Shown: positions 44,813 through 53,837, counted from the first letter of the stretch. The stretch is 64,000 nucleotides of DNA from Rhizobium terricola (GCF_012927355.1 NZ_JABBGK010000005.1:1-64000), one strand, 5' to 3'. Notes: generated from the letters alone by a model not told the origin. Made by a program: numbers and translations.

Positions 44813-46969
44813 TCAGAAGGCCACGCGCGCCGACACCTCAATGCTCCGACCGTAGCCGGGCAATTCTCCGAACGAAGGGCGGTACTCCTCGTTGAAGATG
44901 TTGTTGAAGCGAACAGCATAGGTCACGTTGTTGTCCTCGCCGAGGTTACCGCCGAATGCAAAGTTCAGCGTTCCCCAGCCGGGAAGCGTTTCGGTCACCA
45001 GGCTCGTTCCACTCTGGTAGGTCTGCTTGTCTTCGCTGGCGACGCGGACAAAAAGATCGGCCCAGATCGGGTGATCCTGCCACGCGCCTTCGTAACGAAG
45101 GCCTACGCGGCCGGACAGTGCCGGCGTGTCGCTGTTATAGGTCGTGAAGTCGGCGTATTCGAGTTCTCGTCGGATCCAGGTACCGCTGACGTACGGGGTA
45201 AAACCACTGTCTTGGAGCTCATACTCGGCAAGCAATTCAATGCCGAATGTATTGGCCTCGTCCGCGTTGACATAGATCGATGATGGAGACGAGGCGGTTC
45301 CAGTAGTCAAGCAATAGGTCGTCACCGCCACGCACCGCGTCGTCGTGATGTAATCCTTGGCCATCGAATAGAAGGCCGCCGCATCAAGTGCAAAGCCAGC
45401 ATTCTCATAGCGTGCGCCGATCTCGAAATTCTGTGACTGCTCCGGGTCCAGTTCTGGATTGCCGTAGGTCGTGCCCTGTCCGCCAGCAGTTGTCGAACTG
45501 AACATCTGCAGAAGCGTCGGTGTGATGTAGCCTTGCGAATAGCTGGCGCGAAGCGTCGTAGTCTCGACCGGCTTCCAGGTCGCGCCGAGCGAAGACAACA
45601 GCCGTGTGTCGGTCTGGTCATCGAAATCGCTGCGAGCCGCCACGGTGGTTTCATCCAGACCAATCTGACTGTGATAAAGACGGGTACCGGCAGTCAGCAT
45701 TACCGTATCTGTCAATTGCCACTCGTCCTGCAGATAGACGGAATAGGTATTGATGTGGGCCTCATCGAAGGAACTGCTGCTTACCGTGACCGGGAAGGGA
45801 GCATATCCCGTCATCGTAATGTCGGAAGTCTTGTCCGTCTCAAGGTTGTCAGAGAGATACTGCAACCCTACAATTGTGTGATGGCCGTCGCTGACGTCGA
45901 GATCAATCTGTGCGTTCAGACCATAGTCCGTGATCGTATCTTCGGACGTCGATGTCACAGCTACTGTCCGGCCCGTGCCTGCCGACGTGGTGACATCGTT
46001 GACAAACAGCCGGTCAATGGTCTGATAGAAGATGTCAGCATGGATCTTGGCGATCGTGTCGCTGATCTCATCACCATCATAGTAAAGCCCGACCTTGCGC
46101 CTGTCTCTCTTGGGCAGGTCGATCTTGAAGGCCTCGACAGAGGACGACAATTCGCCCGGCCACCCCTCGCTCTCCAATCGATGCTGCTCGAATTTCAAGG
46201 CGAGATAATGGTTCTCTTTCTCTCCGAAGCGATAGCCGAGATGGCCGTAGAGATTGTCGCTACTGTAGGACGTGCCGTCCAGTTCCCCGGTGGAGGAATA
46301 CTGCCCGTTGGGGACCGTGCGGTCACCGTTTTCATCGAAGGAACCAGACAATCGGTAGTCAACGCTGTTCTTGCTTCCCGACACCGCAGCCCAGCTCTGC
46401 CAACCATCGGAAGCCGAGGAATAAGAACCTCCGGCCTCGACTTCTATCGGCTTCTCAGCGCCGCCCTTGGTGGTGATGTTGACCACGCCTCCGATTGCCT
46501 TTGCGCCGTAGAGGACCGACGAGGGACCACGAACCACCTCGATGCGCTCGACGGTCGCCGGGTCGATCAGAAGGGGCGTGCCATAAGTGCTGTGATCGGT
46601 GATTTCCTGGCCGTCCACGAGGATTGTCACCCGCCGAGAACTCTCACCACGAATCCGCAACCGCTTCATCCCGGCAACGGAGTCGTCCGCAACCTCAACA
46701 CCTGGGACATCCCTGAGCAGTTCGGCAATTCCGCTGGTGGTTTCACGTTCGATATCTTTGGCGGTGACAACTGTTACGGATCGCGGATTGTCTTTGACGG
46801 ATCGCGCAGTCTTCGTACCCACCACGGTGATGGTGTCGAGCCAAGTCGTGCCGTCCTCATCGGCCAGAGCCGGCTCCAACGCCAGAAGAGAGCAGGTTAA
46901 GAAGAAGCAGGCCCGCCATCCGCCTCTACCTCCGGGCCCAGAGTCTAGATTCGTCCTTGAAGAATTCAT
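44813..46969 (-). CDS. TonB-dependent receptor, probably for haem
   Basis: A 718-residue outer-membrane receptor from ATG 46969 (GGAGACATTTC upstream). A signal peptide ends near ALADEDG; the plug has TVVGTKTARSVKDNPRSVTVV, GIAELLRDVPGVEVADDS and IRGESSRRVTILVDGQEI; the barrel ends in VSARVAF. The segment SFDEAHINTYSVYLQDEWQL and plug resemble haem/siderophore receptors. Haem is inferred from the HutWX/ChuY genes upstream in the same operon; a FRAP/NPNL-type haem box appears only weakly (YGNPELDPEQSQNFEIG). Confidence 0.85.
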   Translation of the reverse strand: MNSSRTNLDSGPGGRGGWRACFFLTCSLLALEPALADEDGTTWLDTITVVGTKTARSVKDNPRSVTVVTAKDIERETTSGIAELLRDVPGVEVADDSVAGMKRLRIRGESSRRVTILVDGQEITDHSTYGTPLLIDPATVERIEVVRGPSSVLYGAKAIGGVVNITTKGGAEKPIEVEAGGSYSSASDGWQSWAAVSGSKNSVDYRLSGSFDENGDRTVPNGQYSSTGELDGTSYSSDNLYGHLGYRFGEKENHYLALKFEQHRLESEGWPGELSSSVEAFKIDLPKRDRRKVGLYYDGDEISDTIAKIHADIFYQTIDRLFVNDVTTSAGTGRTVAVTSTSEDTITDYGLNAQIDLDVSDGHHTIVGLQYLSDNLETDKTSDITMTGYAPFPVTVSSSSFDEAHINTYSVYLQDEWQLTDTVMLTAGTRLYHSQIGLDETTVAARSDFDDQTDTRLLSSLGATWKPVETTTLRASYSQGYITPTLLQMFSSTTAGGQGTTYGNPELDPEQSQNFEIGARYENAGFALDAAAFYSMAKDYITTTRCVAVTTYCLTTGTASSPSSIYVNADEANTFGIELLAEYELQDSGFTPYVSGTWIRRELEYADFTTYNSDTPALSGRVGLRYEGAWQDHPIWADLFVRVASEDKQTYQSGTSLVTETLPGWGTLNFAFGGNLGEDNNVTYAVRFNNIFNEEYRPSFGELPGYGRSIEVSARVAF

Positions 46970-47018
46970 GAAATGTCTCCCTGATGAAAAACGAGGATTA
47001 AAGTCGCCAGCGTCCCGG

Positions 47019-47393
47019 CTATTGCCCGGTTGAGATGAGTTCCTGCGTGGAGGTGGCGCAAAGCGCGAAAGCCATCTCACCTCGGTTCGCGCCCGAGCTA
47101 TCGCAATCATCACCCTCCGCGAGTCGCCGGACCTCTGCGGATGCACCCTTGATCGTGATCTCGTAAGGGAATCGCGGCGCATCGACCGGTGGATCGTGAT
47201 CGAACAACGAGAATTGGGCCGTGCTCAAATGGCAGCCAGCATGCAAAAGCGTGTCGCTCGCCTGTTCGAGGACAGGTCTAATCCGCCCCAAACGCGACTC
47301 GCATTCTTCAAGAGCGTCGACATTGACGAAACTGGCCGACACACCGCCTTGAGGCAGTGCGATCAGGATAACCATCAGGATATTGGCTGGCAT
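47019..47393 (-). CDS. Unknown secreted cysteine-containing protein in the haem operon
   Basis: A 124-residue protein with a short signal peptide (MPANILMVILIALPQGGVSA) and four later cysteines (EECESRL, HAGCHLS, DDCDSSG, ALCATS), enough for two disulfides. I recognise no family. It lies 8 bases after the ChuY-like gene and 49 bases before the receptor, so it is co-transcribed with haem uptake genes. A periplasmic haem-handling role is possible but unproven. Confidence 0.55.
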   Translation of the reverse strand: MPANILMVILIALPQGGVSASFVNVDALEECESRLGRIRPVLEQASDTLLHAGCHLSTAQFSLFDHDPPVDAPRFPYEITIKGASAEVRRLAEGDDCDSSGANRGEMAFALCATSTQELISTGQ

Positions 47394-47401
47394 GGCACGC
47401 C

Positions 47402-48091
47402 TTACGAAAGTTGGAGTGGAAATGGGTCAAGAGGATTGACGCTGTGCGCGGCGTCCTGATCGACTGCGGCGAAAGCCCTGCCGATCGTGGCGGGATCCCG
47501 CAGGATGCGTTGCGACAACTGCGCGACGTCGAACCGGTTGATGAATCCGTGTAGTGCGGGATCCGTCGAGAGAACACCTCGGCCGGTGCCCGGCTCCGAT
47601 CTCAGACCGCCGGGACGCAGGATCGTCCACGAAAGGCCGCTCACGCGCAGATAGTCTTCTGCCCGGGTCTTCGCATCAACTGCAGCCCCGAATGCTGCGA
47701 TTGCCCGCTCTGAGCGGAAGGGCGCCATATCCCCGCAACCGATCGATGTGACGAGCAAGAACCGTCCGCGTATCCCCGCCTTAACCGCTGCATTGATGAG
47801 ATTGATGTTTCCCTCGTCGTCCGCCCTGCGTCCGTCGGCAGAGATACCACCGATCATGGACACGACGTCGCAATCGCTACGGCACTCCTCAAAGAGACGG
47901 GCCGCGTCATCCGGTGACAACGCGTCTCCTGGTACGATTGCAATGCCGGCCTCCCGCAATTGGGCGACGTCGGACGAAGGGCGCACCAAAGCCACGACCG
48001 GACGCCTGATTGTGCTTTCCTGTTGGGCAAGCATGAATCCGACCCCCCGGCTTGCCCCGGCAATGATCAATGGCGACGTTTCATGACGCAT
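47402..48091 (-). CDS. ChuY-like NAD(P)-binding reductase
   Basis: A 229-residue Rossmann protein of the atypical SDR type (NAD(P)H-binding, ChuY/BLVRB-like). The dinucleotide motif is IIAGASRGVGFMLAQ, with LVTSIGCGDMAPF, the YLRVSGLSWTILRPGGL region and a C-terminal dimer part. In E. coli ChuY reduces anaerobilin, the product of ChuW. It overlaps the hutX-like gene by 11 bases. The set W-X-Y supports this role. Confidence 0.78.
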   Translation of the reverse strand: MRHETSPLIIAGASRGVGFMLAQQESTIRRPVVALVRPSSDVAQLREAGIAIVPGDALSPDDAARLFEECRSDCDVVSMIGGISADGRRADDEGNINLINAAVKAGIRGRFLLVTSIGCGDMAPFRSERAIAAFGAAVDAKTRAEDYLRVSGLSWTILRPGGLRSEPGTGRGVLSTDPALHGFINRFDVAQLSQRILRDPATIGRAFAAVDQDAAHSVNPLDPFPLQLS

Positions 48092-48614
48092 CAGTGGTCA
48101 CCATCTCTGCACGCAGCCGCACGAAACGGTCCACCTGATCGGCTCGCAGCTGACGCTGCTCGTCACGACCGACATAGATCTTGAACATGGCCTGGCCATC
48201 AGCGTTGAAGAACTGGATCGACATTGTTTCGAGGCCCATGAACGGTCGACGAACGAAGTAGATCGCGGCGCAACGCTCCGGCCGCAGATGACCGCTCAGG
48301 CCGGTCTTGGCACCCTGAAGATTATACATGCCATGGCCCATGCCCCCCTTCGGAAACGGGCCGCAGAATTCGACGACGGCATCCTTCGAATGGCAGATGA
48401 AGGTGATGTCGCCCCAGTCGGCAACATCACTCAGGATGTCGATGAAGCGAGAGCCGGCTACCGCCGTGGCGCTATCGTCGGGCAGGCAATCAATGACCGC
48501 CCTGAGCGAAACACCATGCTCCTCCGCCAGATGCTCCAGAATCCCGTCAGGTTTAGCCAGGATCGCATCCCTTATCGTTTCCGTCGTATGCGTTGTATGT
48601 TGTGTCAGGCTCAT
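48081..48614 (-). CDS. hutX: HutX/ChuX-like intracellular haem carrier
   Basis: A 177-residue cytoplasmic protein with the ChuX/HutX pattern: IRDAILAKPDGILEHLAEEHGVS at the start, then WGDITFICHSKDAVVEFCGPFPKG and MGLETMSIQFFNADGQAMFKIYVGRDEQRQL. HutX binds haem and passes it to the degrading enzyme. It lies 29 bases after the hutW-like gene. Confidence 0.88.
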   Translation of the reverse strand: MSLTQHTTHTTETIRDAILAKPDGILEHLAEEHGVSLRAVIDCLPDDSATAVAGSRFIDILSDVADWGDITFICHSKDAVVEFCGPFPKGGMGHGMYNLQGAKTGLSGHLRPERCAAIYFVRRPFMGLETMSIQFFNADGQAMFKIYVGRDEQRQLRADQVDRFVRLRAEMVTTDAS

Positions 48615-48643
48615 GGCCTATCCTCTCCTTGCTGGGACAAACG

Positions 48644-49999
48644 TCAGGCGGCTGCGCTTTCCGGCAGTACCCTTGCTTCGATGAAGTCGTGGAGTGCGGT
48701 GATAAGGTTGGCGTACCAAAAGCGGCCGGCGACGGTGAGATCGATCGCCGACCCCGATCGGGTCAGCAGGCCGGCAGAGGACCACTGCTCCAGCAATGGG
48801 TGCAAGTCTGAGCTAAAGGCTTGCCCTGCGGCTTGATCAAGGGCCGGCAGGTCGAGCCTGCCCATCTCAAGGTCTCCGATAATCAGATTTCTCAGAGGGC
48901 GCAGGCTATCCGACGAGGCAAGCATGCCGATGGGCTTCTGACCCGCCAAGACAGCTTCCGAGAATTTCGACAACTCCCCCATCAGTCCGAAACTCAGATT
49001 GCCCAGTGTTCCACCGGCACCCGAGCCGTAAGCCAGGCAATCCGCTCCCTCCTTGATCATCCGGTTGTAGCGATTGCGCTCCAACGGCGTTCGTGCCCAG
49101 TGATTGTTGCTAACCTGCCGCCATGATCGTTCGTTCAGGAAGTCGCTGCCGATGCGGTAATATCGTCCGAGATCGGCAAGGCTGGGCGCGGTTACGAATT
49201 TGCCAGCCTGGATCGCGGCGAAGAGCGGCGTGCCGGGAATGAGGTTGAGACCATAGAGATCGATTCCGTCCGGCGCGATGGCTGCTGCGGTGGCGAGGTC
49301 ACGCTGCCAGACATCGAGCGACTGGCCGGGCAGGCCATATATTAGGTCGATCACAACCGCCGCGCCGTCATGCCGCTTCAGCCGCTCAAGGAAGGTGATC
49401 GCTTCCTCCCGGCTCGCGCGCCGCCCCTGACGGCGACGAACCTCGGTATCGAAGCTTTGGACGCCAATCGAGAAGCGGTTCGCCCCCGCCTCCAGGCACG
49501 CGACGACCTTCTCGTCGTCGAAATGGATGATCCGGCCCTCGACCGTTATCTCGCAGCCGTCCGCTACAGGCAGATGGCGGCGCAGCGTCAGCAACAATCG
49601 TGACAATTCGGCTGCCGTGAGCGCACTTGGGGTGCCACCACCGAGATAGATCGCAGTGATCTCCTCACTCTGCGTCGCCGCATACTGCGCTTCCCGCTCG
49701 ATATCTCGCATTAGCAAATCAACATATTCGCCGACCGCAAGTGCTGTATAAGCGTTGCGATAGAAGCCGCAGAACAGGCAGTGATTGGCGCAGAAGGGTA
49801 TGTGGACATAAGCGAGCCGACCTCTCCCAAATGACCCGTCGACATGATTCGCGAGCATCTCCTGCCAACGAGACGGGACCATATCGGATTCCACCCGCCT
49901 TTTGCCCCGAAACGGCATGACCGCCCTTCTCGCGGTGAAGGCCCTCGACAGGGGGTCATTGGTGACGTTTGCAAAATACGGTGCGAAGTCTATTGTCAT
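48644..49999 (-). CDS. hutW: HutW/ChuW-like radical SAM haem-degrading enzyme
   Basis: A 451-residue HemN-like radical SAM protein. The 4Fe-4S motif is C70-A-N-H-C74-L-F-C77, followed by AIYLGGGTPSAL, ITVEGRIIHFD, NRFSIGVQSFD and VIDLIYGLPGQ. ChuW of E. coli opens haem without oxygen, releasing iron and methylating the product; HutW of Vibrio is related. First gene of the haem operon, with adjacent HutX and ChuY. A TTG-N8-CAA box 77 bases upstream fits anaerobic expression. A plain HemN/HemW role is less likely in this context. Confidence 0.88.
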   Translation of the reverse strand: MTIDFAPYFANVTNDPLSRAFTARRAVMPFRGKRRVESDMVPSRWQEMLANHVDGSFGRGRLAYVHIPFCANHCLFCGFYRNAYTALAVGEYVDLLMRDIEREAQYAATQSEEITAIYLGGGTPSALTAAELSRLLLTLRRHLPVADGCEITVEGRIIHFDDEKVVACLEAGANRFSIGVQSFDTEVRRRQGRRASREEAITFLERLKRHDGAAVVIDLIYGLPGQSLDVWQRDLATAAAIAPDGIDLYGLNLIPGTPLFAAIQAGKFVTAPSLADLGRYYRIGSDFLNERSWRQVSNNHWARTPLERNRYNRMIKEGADCLAYGSGAGGTLGNLSFGLMGELSKFSEAVLAGQKPIGMLASSDSLRPLRNLIIGDLEMGRLDLPALDQAAGQAFSSDLHPLLEQWSSAGLLTRSGSAIDLTVAGRFWYANLITALHDFIEARVLPESAAA

Positions 50000-50075
50000 G
50001 AAACCGACAAGCCCTGCTTGGCTGCAAATGGGGATAGTTGGCTTTTTGGTTTATCGGCGCGATAAGTTGACTTAT

Positions 50076-50089
50076 TTGCTCCACATCAA
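50076..50089. promoter_or_regulatory. FNR/FixK-type box upstream of hutW
   Basis: TTGCTCCACATCAA fully fits TTG(A/C)-N6-(T/G)CAA. It is 77 bases before the hutW start. A TGA-N9-TCA sequence, the form of RirA-type iron operators, follows at 50093-50107, so oxygen and iron control may meet here. Confidence 0.65.
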
Positions 50090-50107
50090 ACATGAATCAT
50101 TTTATCA

Positions 50108-50373
50108 ACTTTTATCTCTTTATAATCATTATAGAAAGTTTATTGGGCCTTGATGCAAGGCTGTCCCGGACAACGGCCCTGCCAACGTTAGAATGGTCAT
50201 GAGAATGCTCCCCGCCGCCGTTCTGGGCAAAAGGGGACATAGCTCAACCTGCCGGCCTGCCTCACGGCTTTCACCAAAGGTAGATAGTCGTAGAAGGGAA
50301 CTTGCCGCTGACAGACCTCGAGTTCTCGCGCGCCGACCGTTGTCGATCCGCATCGCGCTGGTGACGTCCGGCC
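50108..50373. other. Intergenic region with nothing further recognised
   Basis: AT-rich near 50100-50150 (probably the hutW promoter), then GC-rich sequence with no credible frame up to the inverted repeat before the RIC gene. Confidence 0.5.
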
Positions 50374-50400
50374 GTTGCGCCGTGTTTGCGACGGCGCAAC
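50374..50400. promoter_or_regulatory. Perfect 10-bp inverted repeat with FNR/FixK-type box before RIC gene
   Basis: GTTGCGCCGT, a 7-base loop, ACGGCGCAAC. The right arm is part of TTGCGACGGCGCAA (50386-50399), which fits TTG(A/C)-N6-(T/G)CAA. It is about 82 bases before the RIC start. Confidence 0.55.
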
Positions 50401-50481
50401 GACCAGACGAGGAAACGCCCGCAAGTTCACCGACATGATCCAGCCTGAAGGCTCGATAAGTCCATGAACAAAGGAACGGCC

Positions 50482-51138
50482 ATGACGGATATCGATTTCA
50501 GCCAGACAGTCGGAAAGGTCGCAACGACAGTGCCAGGAGCAGCCGACCTGTTCCGTCGCCACGGGATAAGCTTCTGCTGCGGCGGCGCTGAACGGATCGA
50601 CACAGCCGCAGAAAAAGCCGGCCTCTCGCCCGACGCGCTGCTGACGGAGTTGAAGACGCTGATGCTTGCCAGTCATCGAGAGGCTCCGGAGGGAACGGTG
50701 GAACTGATCAACCACCTGCGCAGCCGCTACCACGAAACACATCGCAGTGAACTGGCATGGCTGATCCCGCTTGCACAGAAAGTCGAGCGTGTTCATGGTG
50801 CCCATCCTCAAGCCCCTGTAGGCCTCGCCGATCTTCTGGAGCACATCCACGCCGATCTCGAGGGCCATATGAGCCGCGAAGAGGCTGTTCTATTCCCCTT
50901 GATGGAGCGGAACGACAAGGCGGTGCTGACACAACCGATCGCGCAGATGCGCCATGAGCATGACGTGGAGGCCCGGCATGTGGCCGCACTCGAACATGTC
51001 ACAGGCGGTTATACTTTGCCGGATGGCGCCTGCAATTCGTGGCGTGCTCTTTACACCAGCGCGAAGAAGTTCTCGGAAGATCTCGTGGAGCATATGCATC
51101 TGGAGAACAACGTGCTTTTTCCTCGTTTCGCCGGCTGA
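50482..51138 (+). CDS. ytfE: RIC-family iron-sulfur cluster repair di-iron protein (YtfE/DnrN/ScdA)
   Basis: A 218-residue cytoplasmic protein. The N-terminal DUF542 domain has VPGAADLFRRHGISFCCGGA with the paired cysteines; the hemerythrin-like part has SRYHETHRSEL, DLEGHMSREEAVLFP, MRHEHDVE and VEHMHLENNVLFPRF with the expected His and Glu ligands. RIC proteins repair Fe-S clusters damaged by NO. ATG at 50482 follows AAAGGAACGG; ATG at 50464 is an alternative. Confidence 0.92.
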   Translation: MTDIDFSQTVGKVATTVPGAADLFRRHGISFCCGGAERIDTAAEKAGLSPDALLTELKTLMLASHREAPEGTVELINHLRSRYHETHRSELAWLIPLAQKVERVHGAHPQAPVGLADLLEHIHADLEGHMSREEAVLFPLMERNDKAVLTQPIAQMRHEHDVEARHVAALEHVTGGYTLPDGACNSWRALYTSAKKFSEDLVEHMHLENNVLFPRFAG

Positions 51139-51170
51139 CGGCCACGCGATCGTGCAAGGAGAGAATAATC

Positions 51171-51425
51171 GTGAAGAGCAGTGGAGAATACGCCCCTTCA
51201 GCCGAGGGCCTGCGCCGAACCCGTCCGCATAGCACGCGTCCTTCTAAGAGAAGTATCCTCGATTGCCGACAGGATGACCCGGACTGCAACTGGTTGTGCG
51301 ACGCCTTCGAATGCATGGCGGTGTGCTGCGGCAGTGACGTTGTCGGTTATGTGATGGACCGTTTTTCCACCTTGGGCGATGCGCGACACGAAGGTTTGCG
51401 CCAAGGGTGGGGCCCGGCCGAATAA
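51171..51425 (+). CDS. Possible small cysteine-rich protein after RIC
   Basis: GTG at 51171 follows a good Shine-Dalgarno (AAGGAGAG). The 84-residue product has a cluster of cysteines in its centre (LDCRQDDPDCNWLCDAF, then ECMAVCCG), six to seven Cys in 25 residues. No known family. It is 32 bases after the RIC gene on the same strand. The reverse strand of this stretch also has open frames, so coding is uncertain. Confidence 0.35.
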   Translation: MKSSGEYAPSAEGLRRTRPHSTRPSKRSILDCRQDDPDCNWLCDAFECMAVCCGSDVVGYVMDRFSTLGDARHEGLRQGWGPAE

Positions 51426-51674
51426 GGCTTGCGTCCCAGCCGAAGAGATAGATGCGCCAGCAGACCCACAACGATGCCACTGCGACCCCGAGATGGAGCA
51501 GGCAAGCAAATGCCTGCCAGCGTGTAAGAGCCGAATCCGACCGCGACGCGGGAAGGCGACGTGAAGCATCCCCAGACCTGTCACGACGATGATCGTATGA
51601 CGACGGAGGACCTCCACATCTTGTTGACCTGTGGAATTGGGCGAACCAAACATGTCCGTCACATGACCCATAGG
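51426..51674. other. Gap with possible decayed membrane gene on the reverse strand
   Basis: The reverse strand between about 51400 and 51640 gives hydrophobic pieces in changing frames (CLLHLGVAVASLWVCWRIYL), suggesting an eroded membrane protein. No intact gene. Confidence 0.3.
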
Positions 51675-52328
51675 GCACTCGCCCTGCCAATGCACCGGTC
51701 GACACCATCGGCGATGAAGGAAAGCGTTTGCCAGTTCTTGGCGCAAAGGCGGCGATGGCTATCAAGGGAGATAGCCTTCCGCCGGATCTAAAGGCTGAAG
51801 ACGAGGGAGACGGTCTTACCTCTCAACCCGAGCCAATCGCCGATCTCGGTCCGCGTGAGTGGCAGACTGAGCGTCCTGCGTGAAATCGGGTCAGCACCGA
51901 GTTGCAGGCAAGATCCATAAGAACCTGGCGATCCTTAGAACGGCCGTCTTTCCGCATAAGAGTGCGGCATGCCGGTGGGAACGGTCAAGGTTTTCGACGA
52001 GAGCTTCGTGAATCATGCGGGCGCGCTTGCGAAGGCTGAGCACCTCGCACCGGCATTCTATGCGCACTTCGGCTAAGCTCCGCCTACTGGGATGGACAAA
52101 GATACGGCCCAGACCATAGACTTCAACGACCTGTGCAATGCCGTTGGCCGTAAGCCGGCTATGCACAATGCATCCCTGGTGGATATGGTAGACTGGTTCA
52201 TCGGCGCAATCAGAAGCCGTGAGGATCGTGCCGATTGGGAAGATTTCCATCGCTGCCGCGTTTTTCCGCCGATTGTCCTCGATTGGCCAGGATACCACAC
52301 GGTGTTCTGGGGACACCATCAGGTTCAT
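51675..52328 (-). pseudogene. Broken Crp/Fnr regulator beside third cobT
   Basis: It matches the regulator at 13123-13785 along its whole length. The N-terminal 133 residues are intact up to KTAVLRIA, then a frameshift leads to a stop at 51891. Further on the original frame still shows LTRTEIGDWLGLRGKTVS but has a stop after VFSL, then ISLDSHRRLCAKNWQTL. The DNA-binding domain cannot be made. The divergent riboswitch-cobT leader is untouched. Confidence 0.88.
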
Positions 52329-52443
52329 CGTCGAAGACCTTCAGTGACCGCAAAGTAGCGTCGTTAAGAGGAGGCTGGAATTACCAGTCCAAGCCAGCGG
52401 CCTCAAACTTCGTTCATAGGAGGCGGACTTGACAGCCGCTTCT

Positions 52444-52457
52444 TTGAGCCAGCGCAA
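52444..52457. promoter_or_regulatory. FNR/FixK-type box upstream of third riboswitch-cobT
   Basis: TTGAGCCAGCGCAA, identical to the site at 13901-13914 and at the same distance from the riboswitch. Confidence 0.6.
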
Positions 52458-52552
52458 GCACTCACGAGATTTCGCCGGAAAAGGTCGTCTGCCGCCTGAT
52501 CAAAATCACCCTTCGGATTGTCGGTCGGGAGTGCATGCCCTACGAAACCTGT

Positions 52553-52699
52553 TGCAACTAACGGAACCCGGTGAGAATCCGGGGCGGTCCCGCCGCTGTA
52601 ACCAGATACGTGTGTCAGGAGGCATTGGCCGCCACTGTCCGCTTGCCGGATGGGAAGGTGCCTGCACCCGGTCAAGCTGGAAGTCAGAAGACGCGTTGC
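52553..52699 (+). ncRNA. Cobalamin riboswitch, copy 3
   Basis: Identical to copy 1 at 14010-14156, with the same conserved elements and expression platform ahead of cobT. Confidence 0.95.
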
Positions 52700-52775
52700 C
52701 ACATCCTGAAACCGTCCGATGGCAAAGGGCGGGGCAATTGCTCATGCGAGCTTCGGTGTCACGTGGAGGACCCGT

Positions 52776-53837
52776 ATGTCTGACCCAAACAGCCTTCCGA
52801 CAAGGCAACAGTCCCTTGCACCCATAAAAGACCTCTCAGCCCTGCGCCGAATGCTGCAGGACCTGCCGCCCGGAAACGAACACGCAGCAGGCGCAGCGGC
52901 AGCGCGAGAGGAGATATTGACAAAGCCGCCGGGAAGCCTCGGCAGGCTCGAAGAAATCGTCGCGTGGCTGGCCCGCTGGCAAGGACGCTATCCCCCTGTC
53001 ATGGATGATCCGCAAGTGTGCGTTTTCGCGGGCAATCACGGCGTGGCAGAAACCGGTGTGTCGGCCTATCCTCCGGTTGTCACCGAGCAGATGGTGCAGA
53101 ACTTCGAGCGCGGCGGAGCGGCTATCAATCAGTTGAGTGCCGAACTCGGCGCCAAGGTGACCGTCGTGCCGCTCGAGCTGGCTCGTCCCGTCAACAACTT
53201 CCTACATGCCCCGGCCATGACCGAGGGCGAGTTCCTCGAAGCATTCCAGTCCGGGATGCATGCGGTTCGACCGGGCGCCAGCGTGCTTTGCCCCGGCGAG
53301 ATGGGCATCGGCAACACCACTGCTGCCTCGGCCATATGCTTCGCCCTTCTGGGCGGCAACCCGGCGGACTGGTGCGGGCGAGGGTCCGGGATCTCGACCG
53401 GAACGGTAGAGCGCAAGATCGAGGTTGTCTCCGAGGCCGTTAGACTGCATGGAAACGCCATAAGCGACGGGCTGGACGCCTTGCGCATCCTGGGCGGACG
53501 CGAGATCGCCGCGATGGCCGGATCGATTGTCGCGGCGCGCCTGCTTGCCATACCCGTCATGCTCGATGGTTTCATCTGTTCGGCAGCCGCCCTCGCGCTA
53601 CACTGCAGCGGACCAGGAAGCCTGGCGCACTGCATGGTCGGTCACAGCTCGATGGAGCCCGGGCATCGGCGGCTTCTCGCCCATCTTGGATTGCGACCGC
53701 TTCTCGATCTTGATTTGCGATTGGGCGAGGGAACCGGGGGAGTCTTGGCCACCCTCTTGGGAAGAGCCGCGCTGAGATGCCACCTTGGCATGGCAACATT
53801 TACCGAAGCCGGCGTGCATAGCGGCATAGAGCGGTAA
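52776..53837 (+). CDS. cobT: CobT phosphoribosyltransferase, copy 3
   Basis: A 353-residue CobT with every signature of copy 1, including GEMGIGNTTAAS and E318 in LRLGEGTGG. The middle of the gene is nearly identical to copy 1, while residues 30-45 and the last 40 differ more (ALPAGDENAAST versus DLPPGNEHAAGA; GAVLAALMARAA versus GGVLATLLGRAA). This mosaic suggests gene conversion. It is convergent with the intact P450, 160 bases away. Confidence 0.95.
   Translation: MSDPNSLPTRQQSLAPIKDLSALRRMLQDLPPGNEHAAGAAAAREEILTKPPGSLGRLEEIVAWLARWQGRYPPVMDDPQVCVFAGNHGVAETGVSAYPPVVTEQMVQNFERGGAAINQLSAELGAKVTVVPLELARPVNNFLHAPAMTEGEFLEAFQSGMHAVRPGASVLCPGEMGIGNTTAASAICFALLGGNPADWCGRGSGISTGTVERKIEVVSEAVRLHGNAISDGLDALRILGGREIAAMAGSIVAARLLAIPVMLDGFICSAAALALHCSGPGSLAHCMVGHSSMEPGHRRLLAHLGLRPLLDLDLRLGEGTGGVLATLLGRAALRCHLGMATFTEAGVHSGIER

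Larger units (their letters stand above)
52333..52809. repeat. Duplicated leader, identical to 13790-14266
   Basis: Second copy of the block that holds the FNR-type box (52444-52457), the riboswitch and the first 11 cobT codons. See 13790-14266. Confidence 0.85.
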
